Shown: positions 11,406-21,304 of the stretch, in pieces
How the letters are laid out: the number at the start of each line of letters is the position of its first letter
Position numbering within the stretch: the first letter of the stretch is position 1
Assembly: GCA_016508695.1 (NCBI GenBank)
Contig: VNKQ01000010.1
Span: 930,001-994,000, forward strand
Source of the DNA: Hyphodiscus hymeniophilus
Lineage: Eukaryota; Ascomycota; Leotiomycetes; Helotiales; Hyphodiscaceae
Length of the DNA stretch: 64,000 nucleotides
Direction: 5' to 3'
Notes under the pieces: generated by a model
The model's input: only the letters and a program-made list of their open reading frames with translations
What the model was told of the DNA's origin: nothing
The model's database searches: none
Program-made: the position numbers and the translations under genes

Positions 11406-12211
11406 TGGAAGCGAAAATCCCCGCTTTCGGGGTCTCGGCAGCACATGTTTTCCCATCACAGATGATTGCAAAAAAAACCGCGGGGAGTACCTCCGTACAA
11501 CGTTTCAAGTCTGAAATTCAGAGCCTCTGATCCCGGTACGGACCACGCGTCCGTAATCCCTGTTATTCCATATATGCAACAGCACCACGTGGGTCTAGTC
11601 GTGGACGATACTGCTCGAAGATCTTTGTTTTACGGGACGGTGGAGTTTCGCTACAAATATGCGCTGGCGTTCTATGTGATCGGGGCTGTTCCGAAATAAG
11701 ACATATCTATATAACTAGATAAATGAATCCACAGATGGTTTTGGTTTATATCACTAGGTCCACTATTACTTCTGAGCGCGTACTGTGAGATACATAGTCA
11801 TCTTCTTAGATGAGGACACTTCTCCTTGCAGCATCCTCATTCTTGCCGCTTGCGGAGTTGGTGATGCAAGGGGTAAGACAACATGAGCAGTTGCGCTCTG
11901 AGAGTTGGGAAATTGAAAGCCCCTCCAGTGCCTCAGGAAGGGATGGATAATCGATCTGGTTTATTGCATTGCCCCGGCCAGGCCAAACTTGCCATAACTC
12001 TCAATCCGCGAGGGGGATCTCAGTGACGAGCATTGCAATACGTGTGCTTGTTTCCTTTGATTAAACCGAGTCTCCAAGACTATGCTCAAAGTCTCATATT
12101 TCGCCGCCCAGAACGCCGCTAATATCGTAGCAAACATCATCGTACAGCCATCATATGTAGCATTTTTACCATCCGTTCTATGCCCTCGTCCCATGTTCTT
12201 CCGACTCTCTT
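11406..12211. other. Intergenic between convergent genes
   Basis: Downstream of both the transporter (+) and DUF5672-A (-). No coding or structured feature seen; an ORF at about 11466-11699 has no recognisable content. Confidence 0.6.
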
Positions 12212-13500
12212 CTACCAACCCACCAGCCCCTTAGGTAACATTGGATACTCCTCGCCATCAATAATCTCCGTCGTTTCCCCTCCCAATCCATCCCAACCCC
12301 CCTCCAAATCCCTCTTCCAGTTCGCGTTACAGTCCCCCGGTATAAACTTCTCCGCATCCATGTTGAGCATCATCTTAACCTCTGGACAATATCCCCAAAT
12401 ATGCTTCCTCATCTCCGGCGTTCCCCAAATCCCAGAATGCAGCGTCTCCCCGCTCCCTCCAGTGTGATAGCCCATCGGCTCGTAGTACCCTTCCCTCCAA
12501 TCGTCGATGCCTTTGACGAGCTCCCCGCCTTCGTGGGATCCGATACCTTGGCCTTCGCCTTCTTCTTCTCAGCGGCGACCTTTTCTGCCTCTCCACTGTA
12601 CATCTCCCCACTGAACGTAAGACTGGCCGTCCCATTCGCAAGTTTTGCGTTTGGCCGATGTCCCAGTCGCTCAGTGAGCCAGACATCCTCCGGCTCGGTT
12701 CCGGGAATCCTCTTTTGATTCTGTAGGATATCAATAATCCTGCTTACGCGCCTCAGACTGAGCCCACCGTTCCCTCCAAACCGCCCGTTCGGATTCCACG
12801 GCGCTCCAACCCAGTCATACTCGAGCCAGTTGTTCAGACTCTGTCTCGAATTCGCGCAAAGCATGCTATCCGTCTGGAAAACCAATAACCACTCCGCTGG
12901 TTGCAACACGGTCTCGTACAGCCATAGCGTTGTCAGGAACCTGGATATCTCCTCCTGAGACCCCGTGGTCATGTTTGCCGGTATGTATGTGAGATCCAGC
13001 TTCCCTGCTGTGACGGCGTCACGGATTGCTCGGGAGCCGTTGATGTGCTCGACGGACTCTACTGAGCCCATGAAGCGGAATCGCCAGTCGGGCGGGACGA
13101 CGGACATGAAATGAAGCATGAGGGGCGCGAGGATTGGGTTCACGCGGTTTTCGATCAGGAGGGCGACTTTGGAGGCATTGTAGGGCGAGGGAGGGCCGAG
13201 GCCGTAGTCGATGGAGAGTTTGGGTACGGTGGGAAGAGAGGGTATAGAGGGAGTTGAAGGGCGGATGAAGGCGATGCAGAGGAAGCTGGGTTTCTGTCGT
13301 TAGTTGATGTTTGGAAAGAGAGGCTAGAGTTATAGACTGAGAATCTCAAGGATTTCCGATGGGAGTACGACGTACAAGAATACAAGAACGGCTCCAACGG
13401 CGCGCATTCGTCGTGTTGTCTTTGACCACCCTACCAGCACAGCTGATTTCGTGTATTCCCATGCATCGTCAATTGTCAGATCGGAAGCTCCGATAGACAT
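12212..13500 (-). CDS. DUF5672 glycosyltransferase-like type II membrane protein A (one apparent 1-nt frameshift)
   Basis: Exon 1 13500-13376, intron 13286-13375, exon 2 13285-12212. A cytosolic tail of about 31 residues is followed by a signal anchor (AVGAVLVFFFLCIAFI), so a Golgi/ER lumenal catalytic domain is expected. DUF5672 landmarks: SKVALLIENR, PPDWRFRFMGS, the DxD-like LVFQTDSMLCANS, LNNWLEYDWVGAPW, RFGGNGGLSLRR, EPEDVW, then PMGYHTGGSG and HIWGYCPEVK. The frame breaks near 12536-12545: upstream frame ends in a Lys/Ala-rich run, while the downstream frame reads EGGELVKGIDDWREGYYEPMGYH. The summed exon length is 3n+2, so one missing base restores a 399-aa protein. No intron can explain it with a normal length. 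Either an assembly indel or a young pseudogene. Confidence 0.85.
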
Positions 13501-15086
13501 CTTGATCGAGTTGCGTTGTGATCCAATGTGATCAAGGAGAGAGGGTGGTCATACCAGAGTTGAGGTTGAAGACGAGACGTTCTCCGGCGAATCGTGATGC
13601 CGTGTCCCTTGATGCTCATAGAGTAGAGACTCAGAGTAGAATGGTAGGTAGATTCAGAAGACCGTGGCCGAATGGAGGACGGGTCACCCCGTCAGTCTCA
13701 TTCCGTATGGGTGAGCTTAAATTCGGTAGGGTGATACGACACAGTGGCCGACATCTGCTTACTGTATCCCTTGTTCTCTGGGAAGCTGTAACGAGATCAC
13801 GAATTTTGACACTCAAAATAGATATCGTATTTTGAATTTATTTCGGAGACCAGGTAATCAGCTGTCTATTAGGTAAGGTATCTATTTAAGCTTCTTCCAC
13901 GTGATGGAATACGAGATTATACATATACAGTACCTCCAAAAGTCCAAAGACGGCGAGGGTTACGGAAGTACAAGATCCCCAGGTTCTCCTTGCTCTTCCG
14001 TAGGTTTGCGACTTTGCGTACGGAGTATGCAATATACCAAACAATACGTTTGTATATGTGAAATTTCTCGAGCATTTCTTCAGGAGTAAAATGGCCAAGA
14101 GAGACAGATTGTGTAGCAGGGTGGTGACGAATATTAGCCAGGGGGTGAGGCTAGAGGAACTAGAAGCACCGTGGTTAGCGTAGATTTATGTCCCTGCTAA
14201 ATTTTAAGGTAATATTAACCCGTCGAGGAATCCATCCCATAAGAATGTAAGAAATGTCCGAAACGATCAGCAGTGAAAACTGTCTCGTATTCCACTTCTG
14301 GAGATAATTCTGCATCACAATCCGACCAGCGACTGCAACAGGTTTGCTCTTCACTCCTGTTGTTCCCCAAGATCTCCTTCAATGGTCGAACCAGGTCCCC
14401 TACTATTTTCGGGCCCAGTATCATTCTCGAAAGGGATAATTGGGCGCTACAGTAGATACTCAGTAGCCCAGATCTCCAAGCCTCGGAGAGTTCCAGGTGG
14501 AGATTTTGACACGTCCGCTCAGCTCTGAGAGATGCGGCGGCCGCCACTGGAATCTACATAGAGTCTGCAGCAAACAGAGCTGGAACGCCTCTCGGAACTA
14601 TTGAATGCCTTTTTCTGCTCCACCTCCTCGTGCCCGCATCATCGAATCCAGATCCAGTGAGCCACGCAGTTGGTGGTTGCAATCAATTGATCCTGCTACC
14701 GGTACTATGCTCTATACTTTCTTACACTCTCGGCGTCGAAAGATCACCAAACATGTTCTCCCTTGGATTCTAGCAAATTGTACATCTTTGCCTAGTAAAT
14801 TTCTCTTATCTGAACCCTTCGACCCCTTGTAGACAAGGCTGGCCTAAGTCTATGCCCGAAGCGGACAGCTCATTCTTCGCGCGCAGTCTCCAGTTCTTGT
14901 CTGAACTTCTTTTCTCACGTGTGCTGCATTCAGACGACATTGTACAATCTTTTTGAACTTCCAAGTCCCAAGATCGAGTGAGAAAATCGAGCAGTTTGGG
15001 TTGGATGGTGGAGGAGACCTTGATCAAGCTACGGAATATCTCCCAGCAGCCCATAAGGGACGATTCTCACAACCCTCGAGGCCACA
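13501..15086. other. Divergent intergenic region between DUF5672-A and DUF5672-B
   Basis: About 1.6 kb. A 110-codon minus-strand ORF (14547-14215) and other short ORFs lack recognisable domains. Likely holds the upstream regions of both transferases. Confidence 0.5.
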
Positions 15087-16182
15087 ATGGCCACTCTTCC
15101 TCTCGACGAGCGAAGACGCAAATCACGAAACATTCTCTTCGCCGCCTTCGCCGTACTTATAATAATATGGACAATCAAACTTTCCTTGCCCCAACACACC
15201 GCTCTCAGCGTCTATCAAACGGCATACCCCTCCTCCCCCCCCCCTCTCCAGTATCCGCCGCACCCTCAGAACCCACCAAAGAAGCCAACACGCACGGCAA
15301 CCTGAGATCGAAGCCCCACGATAACGTCGTCCTAGCCGATGAGATAAACACAACCAATAGCTCGAAAGCAGCAGTCATAATCGAGACGCGATTCCGTACA
15401 AATTTGATCCCCCTCATCCTGCACTTCTCCACTGTCCTAGGTCCCTCCTGGCCCATCATGATCTACACTTCCGCCGAGAACGTTGGTCAATTCTCAGCAT
15501 CTGCTGCTCTATCCCGCTATCTCCATTCTGGCGTGATCCAAATCCGTATCCTGCCCCAGACGGTGCTCTTCACAAACTCGGATTCCGTGAACGCCTTCAT
15601 GACGAAATCATGGCTGTGGGAGAGTCTGGCGCCGGCGGAACACATCCTGATTTTCCAGAGTGATAGCATGTTGTGTGCCAATGCAGCAAGGAGCGTGGAT
15701 GATTACTTCGAGTATGATTTCATTGGGGCACCCATTGCACAGCATTTGGGCGTGGGGTATAATGGAGGGCTGAGTTTGAGGAAGAGGAGTAGTGTTATGC
15801 GGGTTTTGGACAGTTGGGACTGGGAGGAAACACAGAAGGAAGGAGATCGGTTTGAGGATCAGTGGTTCTTCAATCGGTATGCTACAGATTTGTAGGGGAA
15901 GAAAGAATTCGGCTGACACGAAATAGACTCATGGAAATCCAAGCAGACGACCAAGTTCAAGGCTTGGAACCAGAGGATGACGGAGCTATAAATCTCCCTG
16001 GCATAGTAGTTGCGAGGACTTTTGCCGTTGAGACGATTGATTATCCGCATCCTCTGGGAGTGCATCAGGTGCACCGATGGTTGAAAACTCAGATGCTGAG
16101 TCTAGATGAATGGTGTCCGGAATATAGGCTCTGTAGTACGGATTTCATTGTTGATGAACCTTTGCCGGAAGGCTCGGAGTGA
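15087..16182 (+). CDS. DUF5672 glycosyltransferase-like type II membrane protein B (frameshift at a C10 run)
   Basis: ATG at 15087 opens a frame encoding a basic cytosolic tail (DERRRKSRN) and a signal anchor (ILFAAFAVLIIIWTI). That frame is lost after the C10 run at 15235-15244, while the DUF5672 catalytic frame starts just after it (SPVSAAPSEPTKEANTHG). Exon 1 15087-15876, intron 15877-15926, exon 2 15927-16182 sum to 3n+2; one more C gives 348 aa. Catalytic landmarks: SKAAVIIETRF, ILIFQSDSMLCANA, DDYFEYDFIGAPI, GYNGGLSLRKRS, FEDQWFFNRL formed across the intron, HPLGVHQVHRW, WCPEYRLC. A start at 15005 in the catalytic frame would give no membrane anchor, unlike the two paralogues. Sequencing error is the simplest reading; slippage is possible. 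Confidence 0.85.
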
Positions 16183-16190
16183 TTGGCTAC

Positions 16191-16214
16191 TTGTTGCTTG
16201 CTTGTTGCTTGCTT
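16191..16214. repeat. Short TTGCTTGCTTG direct repeat
   Basis: Two adjacent near-identical TTGTTGCTTGC units directly after the stop codon of DUF5672-B; probably part of its 3' UTR. Confidence 0.6.
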
Positions 16215-16533
16215 AAGAGTCCTTGCTAGAAGGACCTGCATGGCTGGAGTTGGGAGCATGGTGTTTGTAGATAAGAAACCTACATCGGAAGATTGATTTT
16301 TGCTCTATGGGAGGAAGTCTATTTGTGCTGTTCTTCAAGTGTAACTTTGTAATTCCATGCACTTAGTTCAGCCTATACGAAACCCTGAAATACTTTCATG
16401 TAAGGGTCATTATTCAGTCGTGGAATGCCCGAACGTGGTATCCTATGTTCATTATTTAATTACCCATTCAAAAGGAGTCATTCCTCTAACTGAACTCCGT
16501 CGCAATCCCATCCTTTTCCCGACTTGTCCCAAT

Positions 16534-17898
16534 CTATGAATTATGCACCAGCTTTTTACAAACATCATAAGATGAATACCCCGCCAAGTCCTGCCAGGCA
16601 CTCAACTTCTCCAACATCATATCATCAACACCCCTATGGCTCTTCACAAATAACGTCTCAAACGGATGGACGTTGAAGCCAAAGTATTTATCTTGGAACA
16701 AAAAGTCCTCGGGGTTTTTACAATCAATGTACTTGTAGTTTTTCTCCGTCTGGAAGATGGAGAGCATGACGTCCACCTCATAGCCTTTTGAGCGGAGGTG
16801 GGGAGTCGTGCGCGTCTCACCGCCCATGGCTGAATCCAGAGAGTCGAAGCACTCGCCGATTCCTTCTGGCTCGAGAATGATGGAGAGACCGGCGCGGTCG
16901 GTGGCCCATATCATGGATTGCACATGTGGGGATGCGCCGCCTAGGCAGTTGAGAGAAGCTCCAACAAGCTGTCGTCGAGTCAGTACCGAGCTTCCACACC
17001 GGAAATAGAATGGGACACAAACCTTGACCTTCGCGTTCAGACGTCCCAGGTAGGCGTCACTCCAACAGTCCTTGCTCCAATGCGGTACGAATGGGCCGCG
17101 GATGCTCGCATTCATAAGAATAAACCTCTGATAACTATCCTTCAACATCCGCCCACTATCCTGCCCCTTCGTCAAAACCTCGGCATGAGCCCCTAGATCA
17201 AAACATGTATTTTCACGTTTTATGATCCGTACATTGGGTCTTCCAATCGGTAGGACTTTGGTATCCACGTCGGTCTCGCCATTTAGGATGAAGATGAAAT
17301 CCGCCGAGTCATGCAACCCGTGGTTTATGAAGAAAGCGAGATTGACACGCCCGAAATCCGATTCGGAGTATGCGTAGAGGATTAGGGGACGGTCGTGTTG
17401 GACTTCGGTAGGGAGAAGGTCGCTCGGTGGGGCTTGAGTTGTGGGGTTGTTAGAGTGTTCCGAGATTCGTTGAACAGAGGGGCATTTGGAGATATCGAAT
17501 GGCTGGACAGGACATTCGCTCTCGGTGGACGGCGAGCCAGCTGCCGGGGGTCCTTGGTCGTGTTCGTCTGGATATGTGGCTACTGGAGAGGAAGCTTTGT
17601 GGTGCAAGCCTGGGATCTCGTAGAGGGGATTGTCCTTGGGAATCTCGTCTGGTGGAACGTATATCCTCAATGGTTCCTTATCCAACGCCGAGGGCTTCTC
17701 CCTAACGACTTCTTCCGGCAAAGGGGCACTTTGTTGAGTCGAGGGAAGCTGCTTACAGTTAGAAGAGTCTGAGAAGCAGGAATGAACGCTATTCTATACA
17801 TTCAAATTGAGGTAGAGGAAACTCCAAATAAATATGATGATAGCAATTGCGGCACACCATAATGACAAGCTCCTTGCATTACCCGTGTGTACAGCCAT
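16534..17898 (-). CDS. RgpF-like (rhamnan synthesis F-like) type II membrane glycosyltransferase
   Basis: Model: exons 17898-17800, 17748-17023, 16968-16534; 419 aa. The first exon encodes a short tail and a signal anchor (LWCAAIAIIIFIWSFLYL), so the protein is expected in the Golgi lumen; without this exon the ORF has no ATG. The body has DRPLILYAYSES, INHGLHDSADFIFILNG, the RENTCFDLGAHAEVL motif and RFILMNASIRGPFVPHW. The last two resemble the REN.GxDFGA...LLNDSxxGP pattern of bacterial RgpF-type rhamnan synthesis proteins. The second intron (54 nt, in frame) joins NAKVK to LVGASLNCLGG. The resemblance is by eye; a fungal family of unknown function is the alternative. Placed between two DUF5672 genes near the UDP-glucose 4,6-dehydratase. 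Confidence 0.72.
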
Positions 17899-18521
17899 GC
17901 GAAGGAATTAACGGTAGAATAATATATCCAAATTCCATTTCAACTTGAGTCGACGACGAGGCCAAGTTCAAAGTTCAGCTCAGGAGCTAATCTCCAAGCA
18001 CATCGGTCGATAAGAGCAGAGCATCCACATGCAGATTCCAGCCACAAGTCTATATTGGGACCTGGAGCTGCAGCCCACATCTTTCCTTTTGGGTAGTCCA
18101 TATTTCGGTAATAATATTTAGCCGATTTACCAAACGCTAGAGACGTTTACATCCCTGTTCCAGCCATCCCTACACCAAAACGGCATCGCCTTGATTACGG
18201 AGAAGCGGAACGCGCGGATCGCCTGCCATTATTGTTACGCTTCGTATCAGATCAACAGGAGCATCGTATTACTCTCACCACGTTTCGAACATTCAAAGTT
18301 CAGTTCACAAAATAGCTAGAGCACTGCTATCGGCCAGTTGGTGGCATCCATCTGTTGAACCAAGTCTCATCTTCAACGGCCCATTATGCAAGCTCACCAA
18401 TACAACCACCGTCTTTAGGTTCCTTTGTTTGGCACCGGCCTTGGAATCTTGAGTACGAGGAACATAAGCCCCAGGAAGCGCCATTGTCATTCTGCCACTG
18501 CGCAGAATCACCCACTGCGAA
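17899..18521. other. Divergent intergenic region (RgpF-like / DUF5672-C)
   Basis: About 0.6 kb between divergent starts; a minus ORF at 18305-18616 overlaps the first exon of DUF5672-C and is treated as spurious. Probable promoters of both genes. Confidence 0.5.
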
Positions 18522-19678
18522 ATGTCAGCAACGATTGCTGTTGGGCCTCCTGGCACGTTGAACAATGGAATATTTGTGATTAACAGACAGAGGATCTTGG
18601 TGGCAGTTTCTCTCATATTAACGTGAGTGTTCTGCAGCCAGTGGTGTCCCTTGAACGATGTTGACAGGATTCAAGATGGGCAATTGCAAGTCTACTGCCA
18701 ACGTACAAGCAAACGATCAAAGACCACGTGAAAGACAACTTCAACGATGCGATCGAACATTTACCGCAAGTCAAGATCGACTGGTATCCGAACCACGATC
18801 CAAAAGAACAGTTTAACTCCTCGAAAGTCGCCCTGTTGATCGAAGGTCGGCCGCTGCCTCATCTTGTTCCACAACTCCTACACATGATATCTGTCATCCC
18901 GCCGGATTGGAGATTCATGTTTATCGGCACAAACAAGAGCGTTATAAGCGTATCGCGAAGTTTCGCAACAAAATATCATGAGGCGAACGGGAAATTAGAT
19001 CTAGTGGTTCTACCCAAACCATGGACAGTGGACAGCAAGGAGGATGTCCACAGATTACTCACGGATATTCGGTTCTACGAGGAGCATCTGTCCGGGGTGG
19101 AATGGCTTCTGAAGTTCGAGTCAGATAGCATCATGTGTGCGAATTCAGACGATAGTTTGAATGACTGGTTAGATTATAGTTGGGCTGGAGCACCAAGGCA
19201 AGCGCTAATGCATCAGTTCAAGCTGGCCAAAGTTACTAATTGAGTGTATAGATCCGCAGACGATCGGTTTGCTGGCAATGGCGGCCTCTCCCTTCGACGA
19301 CTCTCCTCGGTACGGAAGATCCTGAGCTTTCAATCGAGGTATAATGACACGGAGCCGGAGGACGAGTGGTTTGGGAAAAGAATCACGCTATTACCTGGGG
19401 CGAAAGTTGCGAATGGAGCGCAGGAAAATCACTTCTCTGTTGAGGATATTTATCATGAGAAACCCATGGGTTACCACATCCGAGAGGGAGGCGAGAATCT
19501 CGCAGACGATGTGTGGAAGGATCCGAATCGCCGGAAAGCCAACTTCCGATATTGTCCAGAACTGTCCATGATTATGCCGATGAAGTTGGTGAGGGAAAGA
19601 TGCGATGGAGACAATTTAGAGGGCGAGATTATTGGCCCTACAGAGGAAGAGGCAACGCCCGGCGAAAATGGGTCCTGA
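18522..19678 (+). CDS. DUF5672 glycosyltransferase-like type II membrane protein C
   Basis: Exon 1 18522-18622, intron 18623-18690, exon 2 18691-19197, intron 19198-19251, exon 3 19252-19678; 344 aa with no frameshift. Exon 1 carries a tail and signal anchor (RILVAVSLILTLL). Landmarks: SKVALLIEGRPLPHL, PPDWRFMFIG, the DxD-like LKFESDSIMCANS, LNDWLDYSWAGAP, RFAGNGGLSLRR, EPEDEWFGKR, KPMGYHIREGG, FRYCPEL. The second intron begins AG|GCAAGC, a GC donor: no GT site of usable intron length can join SWAGAPR to SADDRFAGNGG. A branch-like TTACTAAT lies before the TATAG acceptor. This is the only intact member of the three paralogues. Sugar donor and acceptor unknown. Confidence 0.85.
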
Positions 19679-20389
19679 AATGACATTTTGGTGATGATTA
19701 TAACACTTCTTAGAAGATGGTAGACATGTCTCTGTAGTTTTAGCGCTTTGATCGCTCAATTGTTTGACGACTTTTCGGGATGCATGGTAGGCGCTGTATG
19801 AAAAGGTATTGCGCTGGGAGACGGTTGCATTCCATCTTCCAAATATAGAGGATCTCTACACTTTTTTTTTCCTATGCAGATTGGATTCTCTTGGGCGGCA
19901 TCAAACGGACGTCAAACAAAGTCGCTTCAGAAACCCATAAGGTCTCCTTGCTTTCACTCCTCTTCCACCTGACTCACATTTCATTCATACCAAATACGAC
20001 TTGAGAGCCAATCCTACACCAAGATGTGAATCCTATACTCCTTCCTATGCCACCATCTCTAGGAACCTCAACTCCTCCAAATCTTCTCCGCTACCACAAC
20101 AAACGCGAAACAGCAACTTTCTCGTTCGCAACACTTCATCTTGACCACCCCGCCAATCCTTTTTATTTGGCTCAGTAAGCACACGGTTATTCTTTTGATC
20201 AGTGATACGAGGAGTGAGTACCCCTTTATTAGACGAGCCTGACGTTTGGGAATGGTGTCAGATATTGTTCTTTTCATTGTCGAGATGCTGTGTTGATGTC
20301 GAGAAGCTTTGTCGATGTCGAGAAGCTTTGTCGATGTATAGAGTCTCTGTCGCTGTCGACCGTTGTCGAATGTCGGGTGCAGAATCTAT
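19679..20389. other. Intergenic with 19-20 bp tandem repeat
   Basis: No gene supported. The sequence contains a poly-T run near 19862 and a short tandem repeat near 20295-20332, followed by TGTCG-rich sequence. It borders degenerate ORFs and may be decayed mobile or gene-family sequence. Confidence 0.5.
20295..20332. repeat. 19-bp tandem repeat (GATGTCGAGAAGCTTTGTC)x2
   Basis: Two perfect adjacent copies, with a partial degenerate copy before (GATGCTGTGTT) and after (GATGTATAGAG). Confidence 0.85.
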
Positions 20390-20745
20390 CTAAGAAACTA
20401 CCTTTATTACTTGTAGCAGACTCTTGGTCTTTGTTGCATGATTGCTTTCGGGGGTTCGCTTCTTCCTGCGGATGCGACGAGTCTTGGCGGGAACGTTTGG
20501 GTATGCCACTGCCTCCTTTCTGACTCTCGGCCAGATCTGATCGATGGCGTCCTTGGTCCTGCCCGGGATCTTGTCCTTTTGTAACTTGACTTTGCCTCCG
20601 GCAGCGGCGAGCTAGGGGATCACCTGCCGCATGATCTGAAGCTTGATAAGGTACTTCCGAAAGGTCAGCGTGTTCGTAATATTAGTAAAAGGTTCTTGGA
20701 TTGAACTTCGCGCAGGCCAATCTTGTAGAACATGGCTTTTGACAG
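20390..20745 (-). pseudogene. Broken basic ORF, unrecognised
   Basis: On the minus strand one frame reads FRKYLIKLQIMRQVIP, then a TAG (20612-20614), then LAAAGGKVKLQKDKIPGRTK, DAIDQIWPRVRKEA and a Lys/Arg-rich tail KTRRIRRKKRTPES, ending at a stop at 20390. The sequence on both sides of the TAG looks protein-like and continuous, so this is probably a relic of a basic, perhaps nuclear, protein. No start codon or domain was identified. Sits next to another decayed ORF. Confidence 0.4.
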
Positions 20746-20775
20746 GATATCGAGAAGGCAGAAAATGCTATCAAG

Positions 20776-21304
20776 CTATTGACGTGAAGAAGCAGTGACT
20801 TGAGAAGGATCTGTCATTTGCTTCGTGCTGTAGAACGCCCCTCTCTCGTTCCTCTTCTTCTCCCTCTTCTGTTGTATCTCTTCTTCCGGCTTTGATATAA
20901 CACAGCGGCCATACTCAACACGCACAGCTTTCGCATCCGCTATCGTCGCCGCTACGTACACAGGCGACGTTCGAAATTCAGACCCCCTCCCGAATGTATC
21001 CCTTTGCGGTCTTGTACGCTTCATCTCGGCCAAGCCCACTGTGAAGCATGGCTGTTGAGGACATCGGACTCCATTTTCAGGCACCAAGCACCTCGATGAG
21101 TGTGTTTGTGGACCAAAATGGCCTGGTTCTGGTGCTTTGTCTTCGAAAGCACACGCTCCGATCGTCTCCTTGATCGCAAAAGTGGTATTGGATGGCGCAA
21201 CTACGGAGACTGCTACGTAGCAGTCGAGCAGGAATAGAGTATCTGCTTTGGCGTTGAAGAGATGTAGTTGCACAGCAAATCATTCCAGTGAGCCTTCGTC
21301 CCAT
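20776..21304 (-). pseudogene. Relic of a caspase-like/fungal paralogous family protein
   Basis: One minus frame encodes KADTLFLLDCYVAVSVV and KETIGACAFEDKAPEPG. The next conserved block, STNTLIEVLGAWKWS, lies in another frame, and SPVYVAATIADAKA is back in the first. The order DTLFLLDCCYA / ETIAACGFE / HSFTNTLIEVL / TPVYV is what I recall for a large fungal paralogous family with a caspase-like fold. Switching between frames implies at least two indels, hence a decayed copy. Neither a start nor the N-terminal half is visible nearby. Family assignment is from memory and moderate. Confidence 0.5.

Noticed and set aside
14215..14547. 110-codon minus-strand ORF between DUF5672-A and -B
   Set aside because: No recognisable motif and no support beyond length; kept as intergenic.
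16534..17721. RgpF-like gene starting at the TTG at 17721
   Set aside because: A spliced first exon with an ATG and a signal anchor (17898-17800) fits in phase and matches the membrane topology of the neighbouring transferases.
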